Both the position numbers and the translations under genes were made by a program. From assembly GCA_011523945.1 (NCBI GenBank), contig WTFU01000050.1, forward strand, positions 1 through 38,274: a stretch of 38,274 nt of DNA. Reading direction: 5' to 3'. The stretch is from Mariniblastus sp. (lineage in GTDB: Bacteria; Planctomycetota; Planctomycetia; Pirellulales; Pirellulaceae). This document shows positions 9,146-16,772 of this stretch, one piece after another (position 1 is the first letter of the stretch; each line of letters starts with the position of its first letter). The notes under the pieces are model-generated. The model was not told the DNA's origin. It saw nothing but the letters and a program-made list of their open reading frames with translations, and searched no databases.

Positions 9146-10012
9146 ATGAATTCCACTCTCGATATCGCAGTAATTCAGGCTACATGTCGTTCCGACGGGG
9201 AAGCGAATCTCAAGGCAACGGTTGGCCAGATTGTGGACGCAGCGGGGGCGGGAGCGAAACTCATTTGCCTTCAGGAACTGTTTGCTTCGACTTATTTTTG
9301 CCAGTCTGAAAACCATGAGCATTTTAATTTAGCTCAGTCGATCCCCGGAGCGATCACAGATCAGTTGTCGAAACTAGCAAAAGAGCTGCAGGTCGTAATT
9401 GTCGCGCCGGTGTTTGAGAGGCGGGCTGCCGGTTTGTTTCATAACTCAGCGGTAATTATTGAGTCAGATGGCTCACTTTTGGGCACCTATCGAAAGATGC
9501 ATATCCCTGACGATCCTTATTTCTATGAGAAGTTCTATTTCACTCCCGGTGACCTTGGTTTTCAGTGTTTTGAGACGTCGGTTGGGAAAGTTGGCATTTG
9601 TATTTGCTGGGATCAGTGGTTTCCAGAAGCAGCTCGCTTGACCGCACTTCAAGGTGCTGAAATTCTGGTCTACCCCACGGCAATCGGATGGCAGGCGGGG
9701 GAAAAAGCAGAGTACGGTCAAAGCCAGCTGAACGCGTGGCAGACGATGATGCGATCTCATGCAATTGCCAACGGTGTATTTGTTGTTGCGCCGAATCGAG
9801 TCGGCATCGAAGAGAATATTGAATTTTGGGGCTCTTCCTTTGTGGCCGATCCGTACGGTGTCGTTCTCCAAACCGCTTCAGTCGAGCAACCGGAGACCAT
9901 GATCGTTTCTTGCGATTTGTCATTGGTGGAAACAGCTCGAACGCATTGGCCATTTTTCAGAGATCGTCGAATTGACGCGTATGGTGATCTTTCTAAGCGC
10001 TGGCGTGGCTAA
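9146..10012 (+). CDS. aguB: N-carbamoylputrescine amidase
   Basis: Carbon-nitrogen hydrolase of the nitrilase superfamily that converts N-carbamoylputrescine to putrescine, CO2 and ammonia. The catalytic triad is visible: Glu44 in LQELFAS, Lys117 in YRKMHIPDD and Cys154 in GICICWDQWFPE. YFTPGDLGF and the WGSSFVADPYG segment match the N-carbamoylputrescine amidase branch. The ATG at 9146 gives 288 residues, the usual length, and begins just before the first strand (LDIAVIQ); the longer frame back to 8969 adds residues that fit no family. The next gene, 42 bp downstream, encodes agmatine deiminase, which makes its substrate. Confidence 0.95.
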   Translation: MNSTLDIAVIQATCRSDGEANLKATVGQIVDAAGAGAKLICLQELFASTYFCQSENHEHFNLAQSIPGAITDQLSKLAKELQVVIVAPVFERRAAGLFHNSAVIIESDGSLLGTYRKMHIPDDPYFYEKFYFTPGDLGFQCFETSVGKVGICICWDQWFPEAARLTALQGAEILVYPTAIGWQAGEKAEYGQSQLNAWQTMMRSHAIANGVFVVAPNRVGIEENIEFWGSSFVADPYGVVLQTASVEQPETMIVSCDLSLVETARTHWPFFRDRRIDAYGDLSKRWRG

Positions 10013-10054
10013 ACTATTTCTGGATTTCTCTTTCAAATTGTCATGGTGGTTTAA

Positions 10055-11086
10055 ATGACGCATCCTCTTCGATTGACTATGCCTGCTGAGTGGGATCGAC
10101 AGTCTGCAATTTGGCTCAGTTGGCCTCATAATCAAGAGACATGGCCGGACAATCTGGAACCAGCTCAGCGTGAATTTTTGGAATTAGTACGCACAATCGC
10201 AACAACCGAACCGGTCATGGTCTTGGTCGATTTCGCGGAAAGTGAGCAGGCTGTAGAGACGATGCGTCGTTGGAATAATGTTACCTGCGTCGACATTCCT
10301 ACCAACGATGCATGGGCACGCGATTATGCGCCTACGTTTGCAATTGACTCTGAAGGCGGAATGGTTGCGGTCGATTGGCAATACAATGCCTGGGGAGGCA
10401 AATATCCTCCTTACGACCTCGATCAACAGGTTGCGAAACGAGTGGCGGAGTATCTCGGGATTGACCACGTGTCTCCTCCATTTTGCTTCGAAGGTGGCGC
10501 GATCGAAGTGAATGATCATGGTGTGCTGCTCAGTACTCGGTCGTGTGCGCTGAATCCCAATCGCAATCCGGGGATGGATATCGAGCAAGCTGAATCCATC
10601 TTGAAGAAGTATCTTGGAGTGGAGGTTTGCTTATGGCTCACTGGAAATGCAATCGAAGGAGATGATACCGATGGCCATATCGATCAAATTGCTCGATTTG
10701 TGAATCCAACTACAATTGTTATGGCGGCAGATTGCGGGACCAACAAGATTCAGCGTGAGGGCCTTGAGCGGAATCATAAAGACTTGAAGGAACAGCTAAA
10801 ATTCCAGGGATTAGGACATTACCAAGTGATATCGTTGCCGTTGCCGAGTTCATTCACATTCTGCGGCCGGGTGATCCCGGCGAGTTATTGCAATTTCTTG
10901 ATTACGAACGAACTCGTTATTGTTCCCCAATTTGGGGTGGAAGAAGACAAACAAGCTTTACAAATTTTAAGTCCTTGGTTTCCGGAAAGGGAAGTTGTGG
11001 GCTTGGCCTCTAAGAATATTGCGGTTGGTTTGGGCTCGTTTCATTGTCTTTCGCAGCAACAGCCAGAGATTCACGAAAACATTTAA
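10055..11086 (+). CDS. aguA: Agmatine deiminase
   Basis: Hydrolyses agmatine to N-carbamoylputrescine and ammonia; guanidino-modifying (peptidylarginine deiminase-like) fold. 343 residues. Family landmarks: MPAEWDRQSAIWLSWPHN at the start, NDAWARDYAPTF, FEGGAIEVND, GDDTDGHIDQIARF, and the catalytic cysteine in GSFHCLSQQQP (Cys331). The acidic and histidine residues in those motifs form the rest of the active site. With the preceding amidase it completes the two-step route from agmatine to putrescine. The arginine decarboxylase that would supply agmatine is not in the window. Confidence 0.96.
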   Translation: MTHPLRLTMPAEWDRQSAIWLSWPHNQETWPDNLEPAQREFLELVRTIATTEPVMVLVDFAESEQAVETMRRWNNVTCVDIPTNDAWARDYAPTFAIDSEGGMVAVDWQYNAWGGKYPPYDLDQQVAKRVAEYLGIDHVSPPFCFEGGAIEVNDHGVLLSTRSCALNPNRNPGMDIEQAESILKKYLGVEVCLWLTGNAIEGDDTDGHIDQIARFVNPTTIVMAADCGTNKIQREGLERNHKDLKEQLKFQGLGHYQVISLPLPSSFTFCGRVIPASYCNFLITNELVIVPQFGVEEDKQALQILSPWFPEREVVGLASKNIAVGLGSFHCLSQQQPEIHENI

Positions 11087-11240
11087 AAAATTCTGTCGCG
11101 AACTGAACGGTCTTGCGTGTATCCTATTTCGAGATTCAGACAGCTTTCCAGCGTTGGGACGTGGTTTCAACCTATTTTTTGCTGAGTCAAATTTTTGAGT
11201 AGATCAATTGGTGTTTTCACGCCAAATTAAAAACTTTGTC

Positions 11241-11246
11241 GGAGGA
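11241..11246 (+). promoter_or_regulatory. Strong Shine-Dalgarno site
   Basis: GGAGGA sits 4 nt before the ATG at 11251. It is one of the few textbook ribosome-binding sites in the window and decides the start of the RGG-rich protein over the upstream ATG at 11236, which overlaps it. Confidence 0.8.
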
Positions 11247-11250
11247 AATT

Positions 11251-11997
11251 ATGAGAATTTCATACAGATTATGTCTGCCATGTACCGTAATGGCGCTTGC
11301 GTTTCTACTTGGTGCAACAGACGTGATGGCTCAGCCTGGCGGCGGTCGTGGCGGACGCGGCGGACGAGGGGGAGGTGAAGAAAGTTCATCTCGCCTGCTG
11401 CGAAACGAAGCAGTTCAGAAGGACTTGGAGCTGTCGGACGAGCAAATTGAGCTCATTGAAGGGCTCTCGCAGGGGCGTGGCGGGGATCGTGAGTCAATTA
11501 TGGCAGAACTCGATGGGCTTTCGGGTGAGGAGCGGTTGGAGAAGATGCGAGAAATTCGGGATCGCCGAACGGAAGAGATGAAAAAAGAGCTGGATGATAT
11601 TCTCCTGCCACACCAGATCGAGCGGTTGGAGCAGATTGCAAACCAAGCCTCTGCTCAGGGGGGGGCAAGATCTTTGATTGGTGGAAGTCTGGCCGAAAAA
11701 CTAGGAATTACAGAAGATCAAAAGGAGAGGCTTCGCTCAAAAGCAGAGGAACTCCAACGAGAAATGAACGAAAAAATTGCAAAACTCCGAGCCGAAATGC
11801 AGGATGAGCTTTTAGGTGAACTGACGGCCGATCAACGGGCTCAGTATCGTGAGATGATGGGGGAAGCATTTAAGTTTGAGCGAAGTTCACGCGGTGGCCC
11901 CGGCGGTGATCGAGGCGGACCGGGCGGTGATCGCGGTGGAAACCGTGGTGGTGATCGTGGTGGAAGTCGCGGTGGCGACCGTGGCAGTGATTTTTAG
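11251..11997 (+). CDS. Secreted RGG-rich protein with helical LTxxQ-like core
   Basis: 248 residues from the ATG at 11251. A signal peptide (hydrophobic MALAFLLGA, cleavage near DVMAQ) is followed by an RGG-rich segment (GGGRGGRGG repeats), two similar helical units (ELSDEQIELIEGL and GITEDQKERLRSKAEEL) and a Gly/Arg/Asp-rich tail with repeated GGDRGG units. LTADQRAQYREMMGEAF resembles the LTxxQ motif of Spy/CpxP-type periplasmic proteins. RGG tracts bind nucleic acids in other proteins, but in an exported protein polyanion or surface binding is equally possible. Transcription ends at a strong terminator just downstream. No known function. Confidence 0.85.
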   Translation: MRISYRLCLPCTVMALAFLLGATDVMAQPGGGRGGRGGRGGGEESSSRLLRNEAVQKDLELSDEQIELIEGLSQGRGGDRESIMAELDGLSGEERLEKMREIRDRRTEEMKKELDDILLPHQIERLEQIANQASAQGGARSLIGGSLAEKLGITEDQKERLRSKAEELQREMNEKIAKLRAEMQDELLGELTADQRAQYREMMGEAFKFERSSRGGPGGDRGGPGGDRGGNRGGDRGGSRGGDRGSDF

Positions 11998-12037
11998 TCA
12001 ACTACGGTCAAGCGAATTTGATAGTCCTTTCAACGCA

Positions 12038-12077
12038 CGCTCCAGCGACCAATTTCGCTGGAGCGTTTTTTTTTTTT
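12038..12077 (+). terminator. Strong intrinsic terminator
   Basis: A perfect 11-bp stem (12038-12048 with 12055-12065), a 6-nt loop and twelve consecutive T residues (12066-12077). It ends the RGG-rich gene transcript and faces the converging methyltransferase gene. Confidence 0.93.
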
Positions 12078-12137
12078 GCAATTACCTGATCGCTTATTCG
12101 ATATTTCTCGAGGTTCAGGAATTAAATTTATCCAAAG

Positions 12138-12929
12138 TTAAACAAACAGTTTAGTTTTTGGTTTTCCAATGCGTCGTGCTTTAATTCGGATATAAGGTGC
12201 AATGAATTGACAGCGATGAGCAAAACTATTGGTTTCTGAATTCAGTTTGGCGTGCATCGGCTCGGTAATATCTTCGATGACCAAGCCTGCCCGACACATT
12301 TCTCCTAACAATTGCTCCCAGCGATGGACGTATTCTAGCGTGCCATCTTCGCGGATTAGATTGGGGTGAGGACTCGGGGGTAAGGGAGTAGAGGCGTAGT
12401 AAGGATGCTCAATGCGATACTCACCCTGGTCGGCGTTCAGCGAAGCCTGGAGGCTGGTCGGTTGTTTGTGCTGGCTAATGTAGATGCCGTCAGAGCAGAG
12501 GACACGAGCAATTTCTTGATAAACAGGAGCAACATTTTGCACATAGCAGGTACTAACAGGGTGAATGACAATTTCAAACGAGTCATTTTTAATGGCTGAC
12601 AAATTATCCATGGAGGCTTCGATGGTTTGGAGGCTCAACTGTCGTTGCTCAGCGACGCGACGATCGAGTTCAAGCATGGCAGGGCTGATGTCGACTACCG
12701 TCACAATGGCCCCTGCGGCAGCATAAATGGGCCCTTGCCGCCCCCCTCCGGCAGCGAGGCATAGGACGCGTTGCCCCCGAATGTCACCTCCCAGCCATCC
12801 CGGCCCGTCGACCGACTGCAGGGGGTTCTCAAAATCGATATCACGTGCAGGTTTTGCGAGTCGATCTTGCTTTTTTGCTAATCGATCCCATGCTGCCCGG
12901 TTGTGCCAATGTTCTTCTGACGGTTCCAT
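12138..12929 (-). CDS. Class I SAM-dependent methyltransferase
   Basis: 263 residues. The SAM-binding motif I is VLCLAAGGGRQGPIYAAAG (usual G-x-G-x-G written as AGGGRQG), motif II is VTVVDISPAML, and DSFEIVIHPVSTCYV follows as the motif IV strand, all of the methyltransferase type 11/25 class. The N-terminus (HWHNRAAWDRLAKKQDRLAKP) and the middle HPYYASTPLPP resemble a subgroup of unassigned bacterial methyltransferases. The start at 12929 has no obvious Shine-Dalgarno. It diverges from the thioesterase gene with about 20-65 bp between starts. Substrate unknown. Confidence 0.85.
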   Translation of the reverse strand: MEPSEEHWHNRAAWDRLAKKQDRLAKPARDIDFENPLQSVDGPGWLGGDIRGQRVLCLAAGGGRQGPIYAAAGAIVTVVDISPAMLELDRRVAEQRQLSLQTIEASMDNLSAIKNDSFEIVIHPVSTCYVQNVAPVYQEIARVLCSDGIYISQHKQPTSLQASLNADQGEYRIEHPYYASTPLPPSPHPNLIREDGTLEYVHRWEQLLGEMCRAGLVIEDITEPMHAKLNSETNSFAHRCQFIAPYIRIKARRIGKPKTKLFV

Positions 12930-12994
12930 AGTGCTTACGAATATTCAAAATGATATGCTGGTATAGTCTGGAAGTTCGAGTCCCGTTTCGAGAT

Positions 12995-13459
12995 GCCGTG
13001 TCTGCTTCATCCCCATTAATCGCCGAATTTGAGTTAATCCGCGAAGTTCGATTGGTGGACACTGATTCGACGGGATTCGCGCATTTTTCTTCTTATGTAC
13101 GGATGATGGAGGAAACGGAGTACGCCTTTCTTCGAAGCCGTGGGCTTCGGGTGGTATTGTACGATGAACGAGGCACGATGGGATTCCCCCGGCTTCATGT
13201 TAGCATCAGTATTTTTGCTCCGGTCAGTTTCGGAGAGCAAGTCCTCGTCAAATTAAAGTTGACTGAGCTGGATGGTAAACAAGTGACGTACTGTTTTGAA
13301 ATTTGTAATCGGAAGGGGGAGGTGATCGTCGAAGGAATATTTCGAGCGGCGTTTTGCCGTTTCCCAGATGACGCGCCGCCGTTTGCGATTCTAATTCCTG
13401 ATTTCGTAACAACGGCTTTAACCGGCTCGCCTGACCTAATCCCTGAAACTCAAGCATAG
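12995..13459 (+). CDS. Acyl-CoA thioesterase, 4HBT hotdog fold
   Basis: Hotdog-fold thioesterase of the 4-hydroxybenzoyl-CoA thioesterase family. VRLVDTDSTGFAHFSSYVRM is the conserved Asp-containing active-site strand and helix, followed by EETEYAFLRSRG; ISIFAPVSFGEQVLVKL is the second strand set. The start is uncertain: the GTG at 12995 begins just before the hotdog strand (SASSPLIAEFELIREV), while an ATG at 12950 adds 15 residues that look unlike coding sequence. The gene sits 37 bp upstream of hemH and may be cotranscribed. Substrate unknown. Confidence 0.85.
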   Translation, partial: AVSASSPLIAEFELIREVRLVDTDSTGFAHFSSYVRMMEETEYAFLRSRGLRVVLYDERGTMGFPRLHVSISIFAPVSFGEQVLVKLKLTELDGKQVTYCFEICNRKGEVIVEGIFRAAFCRFPDDAPPFAILIPDFVTTALTGSPDLIPETQA

Positions 13460-13496
13460 TTTATTTTCATTCTTTCAACTTTTTATTGATATTCTT

Positions 13497-14552
13497 ATGA
13501 CAGCAGAACCTACCTACGATGCATTGTTTCTTGTTTCTTTTGGCGGACCTGAGGGGCAGGACGAGGTAATGCCATTTCTGGAGAATGTATTGCGCGGGAA
13601 AAATGTTCCGCGGGAGAGGATGCTGGAGGTTGCTGAGCACTATCGGCACTTTGACGGAGTTAGTCCGATCAATGCACAAAATCGGGAGTTGATTGCTGCA
13701 ATCGAGCAGGAGTTAAAAGAGCATGGTATCGACCTTCCGGTTTACTGGGGAAATCGAAATTGGCATCCGATGATTCCGGAGGCACTTGAAAAAATGAAGG
13801 CTGACGGAGTGCAAAATTCGCTCGCATTCTTTACTTCAATTTTTAGCTGCTACTCTGGTTGCCGGCAGTACCGAGAGAACATTGCGGAAGCCCAAGCCGA
13901 TATTGGCGAAGGTGCCCCATCGGTTAACAAGCTTCGGATGGCCTTCAATCATCCTCTCTACATCGAAGCATCGGTGGAGCGGGTGCGCGATGCAATGAAC
14001 CAAATTACCGAATCGCGTCGAGAGTCAATTCGATTTATTTTCACGGCGCACAGTATTCCGTTGTCGATGGCTGAGGGATGCAAGTATTCGACCCAATTAA
14101 CGGAGGCTTGCCGTCTCATCATGGAAGCCATTGGCGATTATCCTTGGGACCTCGTTTATCAAAGTCGTTCTGGCCCGCCAATGCAACCATGGCTCGACCC
14201 AGATGTTTGCGACCATTTGCGAGCAGTCAAAGAGGCAGACGATGTTAGCGAAGTGGTAATCATGCCGGTAGGTTTTGTATCCGATCACATGGAGGTCTTG
14301 TTTGATCTTGATACGGAAGCAAAAGAGGTGTGTGATGAGCTGGGCATTGAAATGGCTCGCGCAAAGTCCGTTGGCGTTCATCCAAGTTTCATCAAAATGA
14401 TTCGAGAACTGATCCAGGAGAGAATGGCCGGCGCAGAGAAGCGCGCGATTGGGAATATGCCGCCAAACTGGGACGTTTGCCCCAAAGATTGCTGTACCTA
14501 TGATCCTCCAAAGCGTCCCACACGTCCTGGTCGCAGCAGACCGGTAGGTTAA
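13497..14552 (+). CDS. hemH: Ferrochelatase
   Basis: Inserts ferrous iron into protoporphyrin IX, or coproporphyrin III in some lineages, in the last part of haem synthesis. 351 residues. Landmarks: LFLVSFGGPEG at the N-terminus, YWGNRNWHP, FTAHSIP with the metal-site His185, and SDHMEVLFDLD with His264 and Glu266. Cysteines lie at 118 and 122 (SCYSGCRQYRE) and in a C-terminal cluster at 328, 332 and 333, followed by a Pro/Arg-rich tail. Some microbial ferrochelatases carry a [2Fe-2S] cluster using one internal and three further cysteines; these positions would allow it. The stop overlaps the converging DUF2617 gene by 4 bp. Confidence 0.95.
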   Translation: MTAEPTYDALFLVSFGGPEGQDEVMPFLENVLRGKNVPRERMLEVAEHYRHFDGVSPINAQNRELIAAIEQELKEHGIDLPVYWGNRNWHPMIPEALEKMKADGVQNSLAFFTSIFSCYSGCRQYRENIAEAQADIGEGAPSVNKLRMAFNHPLYIEASVERVRDAMNQITESRRESIRFIFTAHSIPLSMAEGCKYSTQLTEACRLIMEAIGDYPWDLVYQSRSGPPMQPWLDPDVCDHLRAVKEADDVSEVVIMPVGFVSDHMEVLFDLDTEAKEVCDELGIEMARAKSVGVHPSFIKMIRELIQERMAGAEKRAIGNMPPNWDVCPKDCCTYDPPKRPTRPGRSRPVG

Positions 14553-15112
14553 GTGTTAGCCAGCGACTGGTTTGGTGTCAGTTTGAATTGTGTGTCCGAT
14601 TTGATGATCGAGCATGTTTCCGGAAACGTATGGAAAGTGCGAACCTTGACGTGCTTCCTGTATGCCTGAACGTTGATGTAACTAATTGCTCCAAAGGCAA
14701 GTCTGCCATTGGATTCAAATCGCTGCACCAAACCCTCGCACTCCACTCTTTGATCCAGTTGCTGTTGGATCGAGACGAACATTTTTGCAGGCACGCACTC
14801 AAGTTGAACCTTGGATGAAAAACCAATGTGCCCATCGTAAACGGCTTGGTCGATGGTGGTGCCTTCAATGGGATGTGAGATGAGGATGTTTCCAGTGGGT
14901 AACGAGTGGTGGGCTCCGGCACTGACTTCCGTCAAAATAATGGAGCCGTGGTGGAAACTGATTGCATGGCCATCGGTGGTGATCTTAAGTTTGAGTGAGT
15001 AGTTTTCTCGTTCAATGAGTCGCGAGGCACAGACTTCGAACAGCTCTGGATGAATATTCCTGGCAAACAAATGGAAATTTAAGTCGGTGATTTTTGGACG
15101 AACGGATAGCAC
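14549..15112 (-). CDS. DUF2617 family protein
   Basis: 187 residues. The N-terminus (VRPKITDLNFHLFARNIHPELFEV) and the middle (GHAISFHHGSIILTEV, LPTGNILISHPIEG) fit DUF2617, a family of unknown function seen in planctomycetes. Several features suggest a small beta-rich soluble protein; there is no signal peptide or membrane segment. The 3' end overlaps hemH by 4 bp in convergent orientation, so the two transcripts overlap at their ends. Confidence 0.8.
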   Translation of the reverse strand: MLSVRPKITDLNFHLFARNIHPELFEVCASRLIERENYSLKLKITTDGHAISFHHGSIILTEVSAGAHHSLPTGNILISHPIEGTTIDQAVYDGHIGFSSKVQLECVPAKMFVSIQQQLDQRVECEGLVQRFESNGRLAFGAISYINVQAYRKHVKVRTFHTFPETCSIIKSDTQFKLTPNQSLANT

Positions 15113-15712
15113 AGTAAACTTTCATAGGGTCGCAAATAAGCAAGCGAGACGAAGTGAATTTACTTCGAGTGCCTGAGTATGCCATTGTAAAGTCGCAGCC
15201 GGATAAAATCTGCTTTTGATTTTGTTTTTTCGATATGGAATTGAAAAAAACAGAAGTGAAATCTTAAACAAAAATAATGAAATAAAGTTGACAATTGACA
15301 AATAGCAAAAGCTATCTCCGAGATTGAACGATTTGTTAGTTCGATCTCTGCTCAGCTTTTTAACGCGGATCCGTTCCGGCTTTTTTGCCGAACGGGAATT
15401 CCAATCCGTGAATCTCTTGTCGAAGTGGATCGTAGCGATTTATTTAGAATGAACCAATGTTAAAAATCTGCGGTTAAAGATCGCGACAACGGACGAATAT
15501 TAAATTAAATTCCGAGGATTAATGAAGGCGTATGCTCCCGGCCAACAGGCAAGGCGAGTTTTGCCGTGTCGAGTAAAAAATTAAAAACAAATGGAAAGAT
15601 TCTTGATGAATCGTGGTATTTTCATGTTTTTTGTTATCGATAGGGTTAATATGACGTCCAGTTGATTTGCCTTCAGACGCCAGTGTGCCACGAAATAATC
15701 GAGGGAGACGAA
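15113..15712. other. 600-bp gene-free stretch with two large hairpins
   Basis: No convincing ORF. It is AT-rich and contains tandem TTGACA boxes (15288-15293, 15295-15300) without a good -10, and two strong hairpins. Hairpin A: AAAAGCT (15307-15313) with AGCTTTT (15354-15360), enclosing GAGATTGAAC (15320-15329) with GTTCGATCTC (15339-15348), one G-U pair. Hairpin B: CGGAT (15366-15370) with ATCCG (15404-15408), enclosing CCGTTCCGGC (15371-15380) with GCCGAACGG (15387-15395), one bulged C and a T6 loop. It may be a leader of the gene at 15713 or a separate RNA. Confidence 0.6.
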
Positions 15713-15955
15713 TTGAAAAATAAAGTGCTGATCGTTGTTTTTGTCGTCACCGTCATCGCTGGTCTGTTCTGTTGGCCTATTTCGATCAATTGCGCACAGT
15801 GTGGTGAGTCCATTCGATATGAAGCTCTGATGGCCCGCATTGCGGGAAGTTGGGAAGATAACTTTATGTGCGACCTCGAATGTACAGAGGCGTGGCTTGA
15901 TGAGCATCCAATTGAGCGAGACGAAAATGGGGCCGTCATTACACGCCACTAGTAA
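15713..15955 (+). CDS. Small membrane-anchored protein with Cys pairs
   Basis: About 79 residues from a TTG at 15713, chosen because GAGGGAG (15701-15707) lies 5 nt upstream and the protein then starts MKNK followed by an N-terminal hydrophobic helix (VLIVVFVVTVIAGLFCW). The outer part contains CAQCGESI and FMCDLECTEAWLDEHP, a CxxC plus CxxxC pattern resembling a TRASH/treble-clef-like zinc ribbon. No family recognised. A metal-sensing or metal-binding role is conceivable. The region upstream is the long hairpin-rich gap. Confidence 0.7.
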
Positions 15956-16082
15956 GATTGATTGATTCGCTTTGCAGGTTTACCTTTTGGTTGGATAGCA
16001 AGCTGTCATGGGGGCGAGTTGCTCGCTCAAGCATTTCTTTTTTGAGAGTCTTTGAGTTGCGCTGGTTAACATTGAATCGGGA

Positions 16083-16772
16083 TTAGATTCGCCAGTCGAT
16101 GGTCTTTATTCCGCGTTGAGTCAACTCAAGATTGATCTTGGAAAATGGCTGACTGCCAAAGAATCCTCGATAAGCGGAAAGTGGAGAAGGGTGTGGCGCA
16201 GAGAGAACAAAATGTTTTTCTTGGTTAATGAGCTTTGATTTTTTTTCCGCGGGTTTTCCCCAGAGAACAAAAACAAGCGGATCGGAGTGTTCATCCAATT
16301 TCTGAATTACCTCGTCGGTAAAGCGTTCCCAGCCTTTTTTACGGTGGGAGTTTGCTTCGCTCTTGCGAACAGTTAGCACCGTGTTTAACAGAAAAACACC
16401 TTGTTGAGCCCAAGGCGTTAGATTGCCGGTAACCGGTATCGGGATGTCTAAATCCGCAGATAGTTCTTTGAAGATGTTCCTGAGTGAAGGGGGCAGCGCA
16501 TTTCCCTCTTCGACAGAAAAACTTAATCCATGTGCCTGATTAGGACCGTGATAAGGATCTTGTCCAAGAATGACGACTTTTGTCCGGGCGTAAGGCGTTA
16601 GCCGAAACGCATTAAAAACATTTTCTTCGGTTGGGTAAATGGTTTGTGACAGCCGCTCTTTGTTGATGAATTGAAACAATTCAAAAAAATCTGGACTGGC
16701 AAGTACTCTATCAAGCACTTCAGTCCAGTCGCTTTCCATGGGCCAGCCGGGAGGCAGAAGTGCGCGGTTCAT
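16083..16772 (-). CDS. ung: Uracil-DNA glycosylase
   Basis: Family 1 enzyme that removes uracil from DNA. 229 residues, normal length. The water-activating loop VVILGQDPYHGPNQAHGLSFSV is intact (Asp and Tyr of GQDPYH), and the DNA-intercalation loop SAPHPSPLSAYRGFFG is present; LTPWAQQGVFLLNTVLTVR is also typical. The start overlaps the recJ stop by 4 bp, so translation is coupled to recJ. Confidence 0.97.
   Translation of the reverse strand: MNRALLPPGWPMESDWTEVLDRVLASPDFFELFQFINKERLSQTIYPTEENVFNAFRLTPYARTKVVILGQDPYHGPNQAHGLSFSVEEGNALPPSLRNIFKELSADLDIPIPVTGNLTPWAQQGVFLLNTVLTVRKSEANSHRKKGWERFTDEVIQKLDEHSDPLVFVLWGKPAEKKSKLINQEKHFVLSAPHPSPLSAYRGFFGSQPFSKINLELTQRGIKTIDWRI

Noticed and set aside
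9473-9953. Two 132-137-codon minus-strand frames
   Set aside because: Antisense to aguB, which has all catalytic motifs.
11340-11997. Repetitive G-rich DNA, considered as CRISPR or tandem repeat array
   Set aside because: The repeats are codon repeats of RGG/GGDRGG within a coding frame; no spacer structure.
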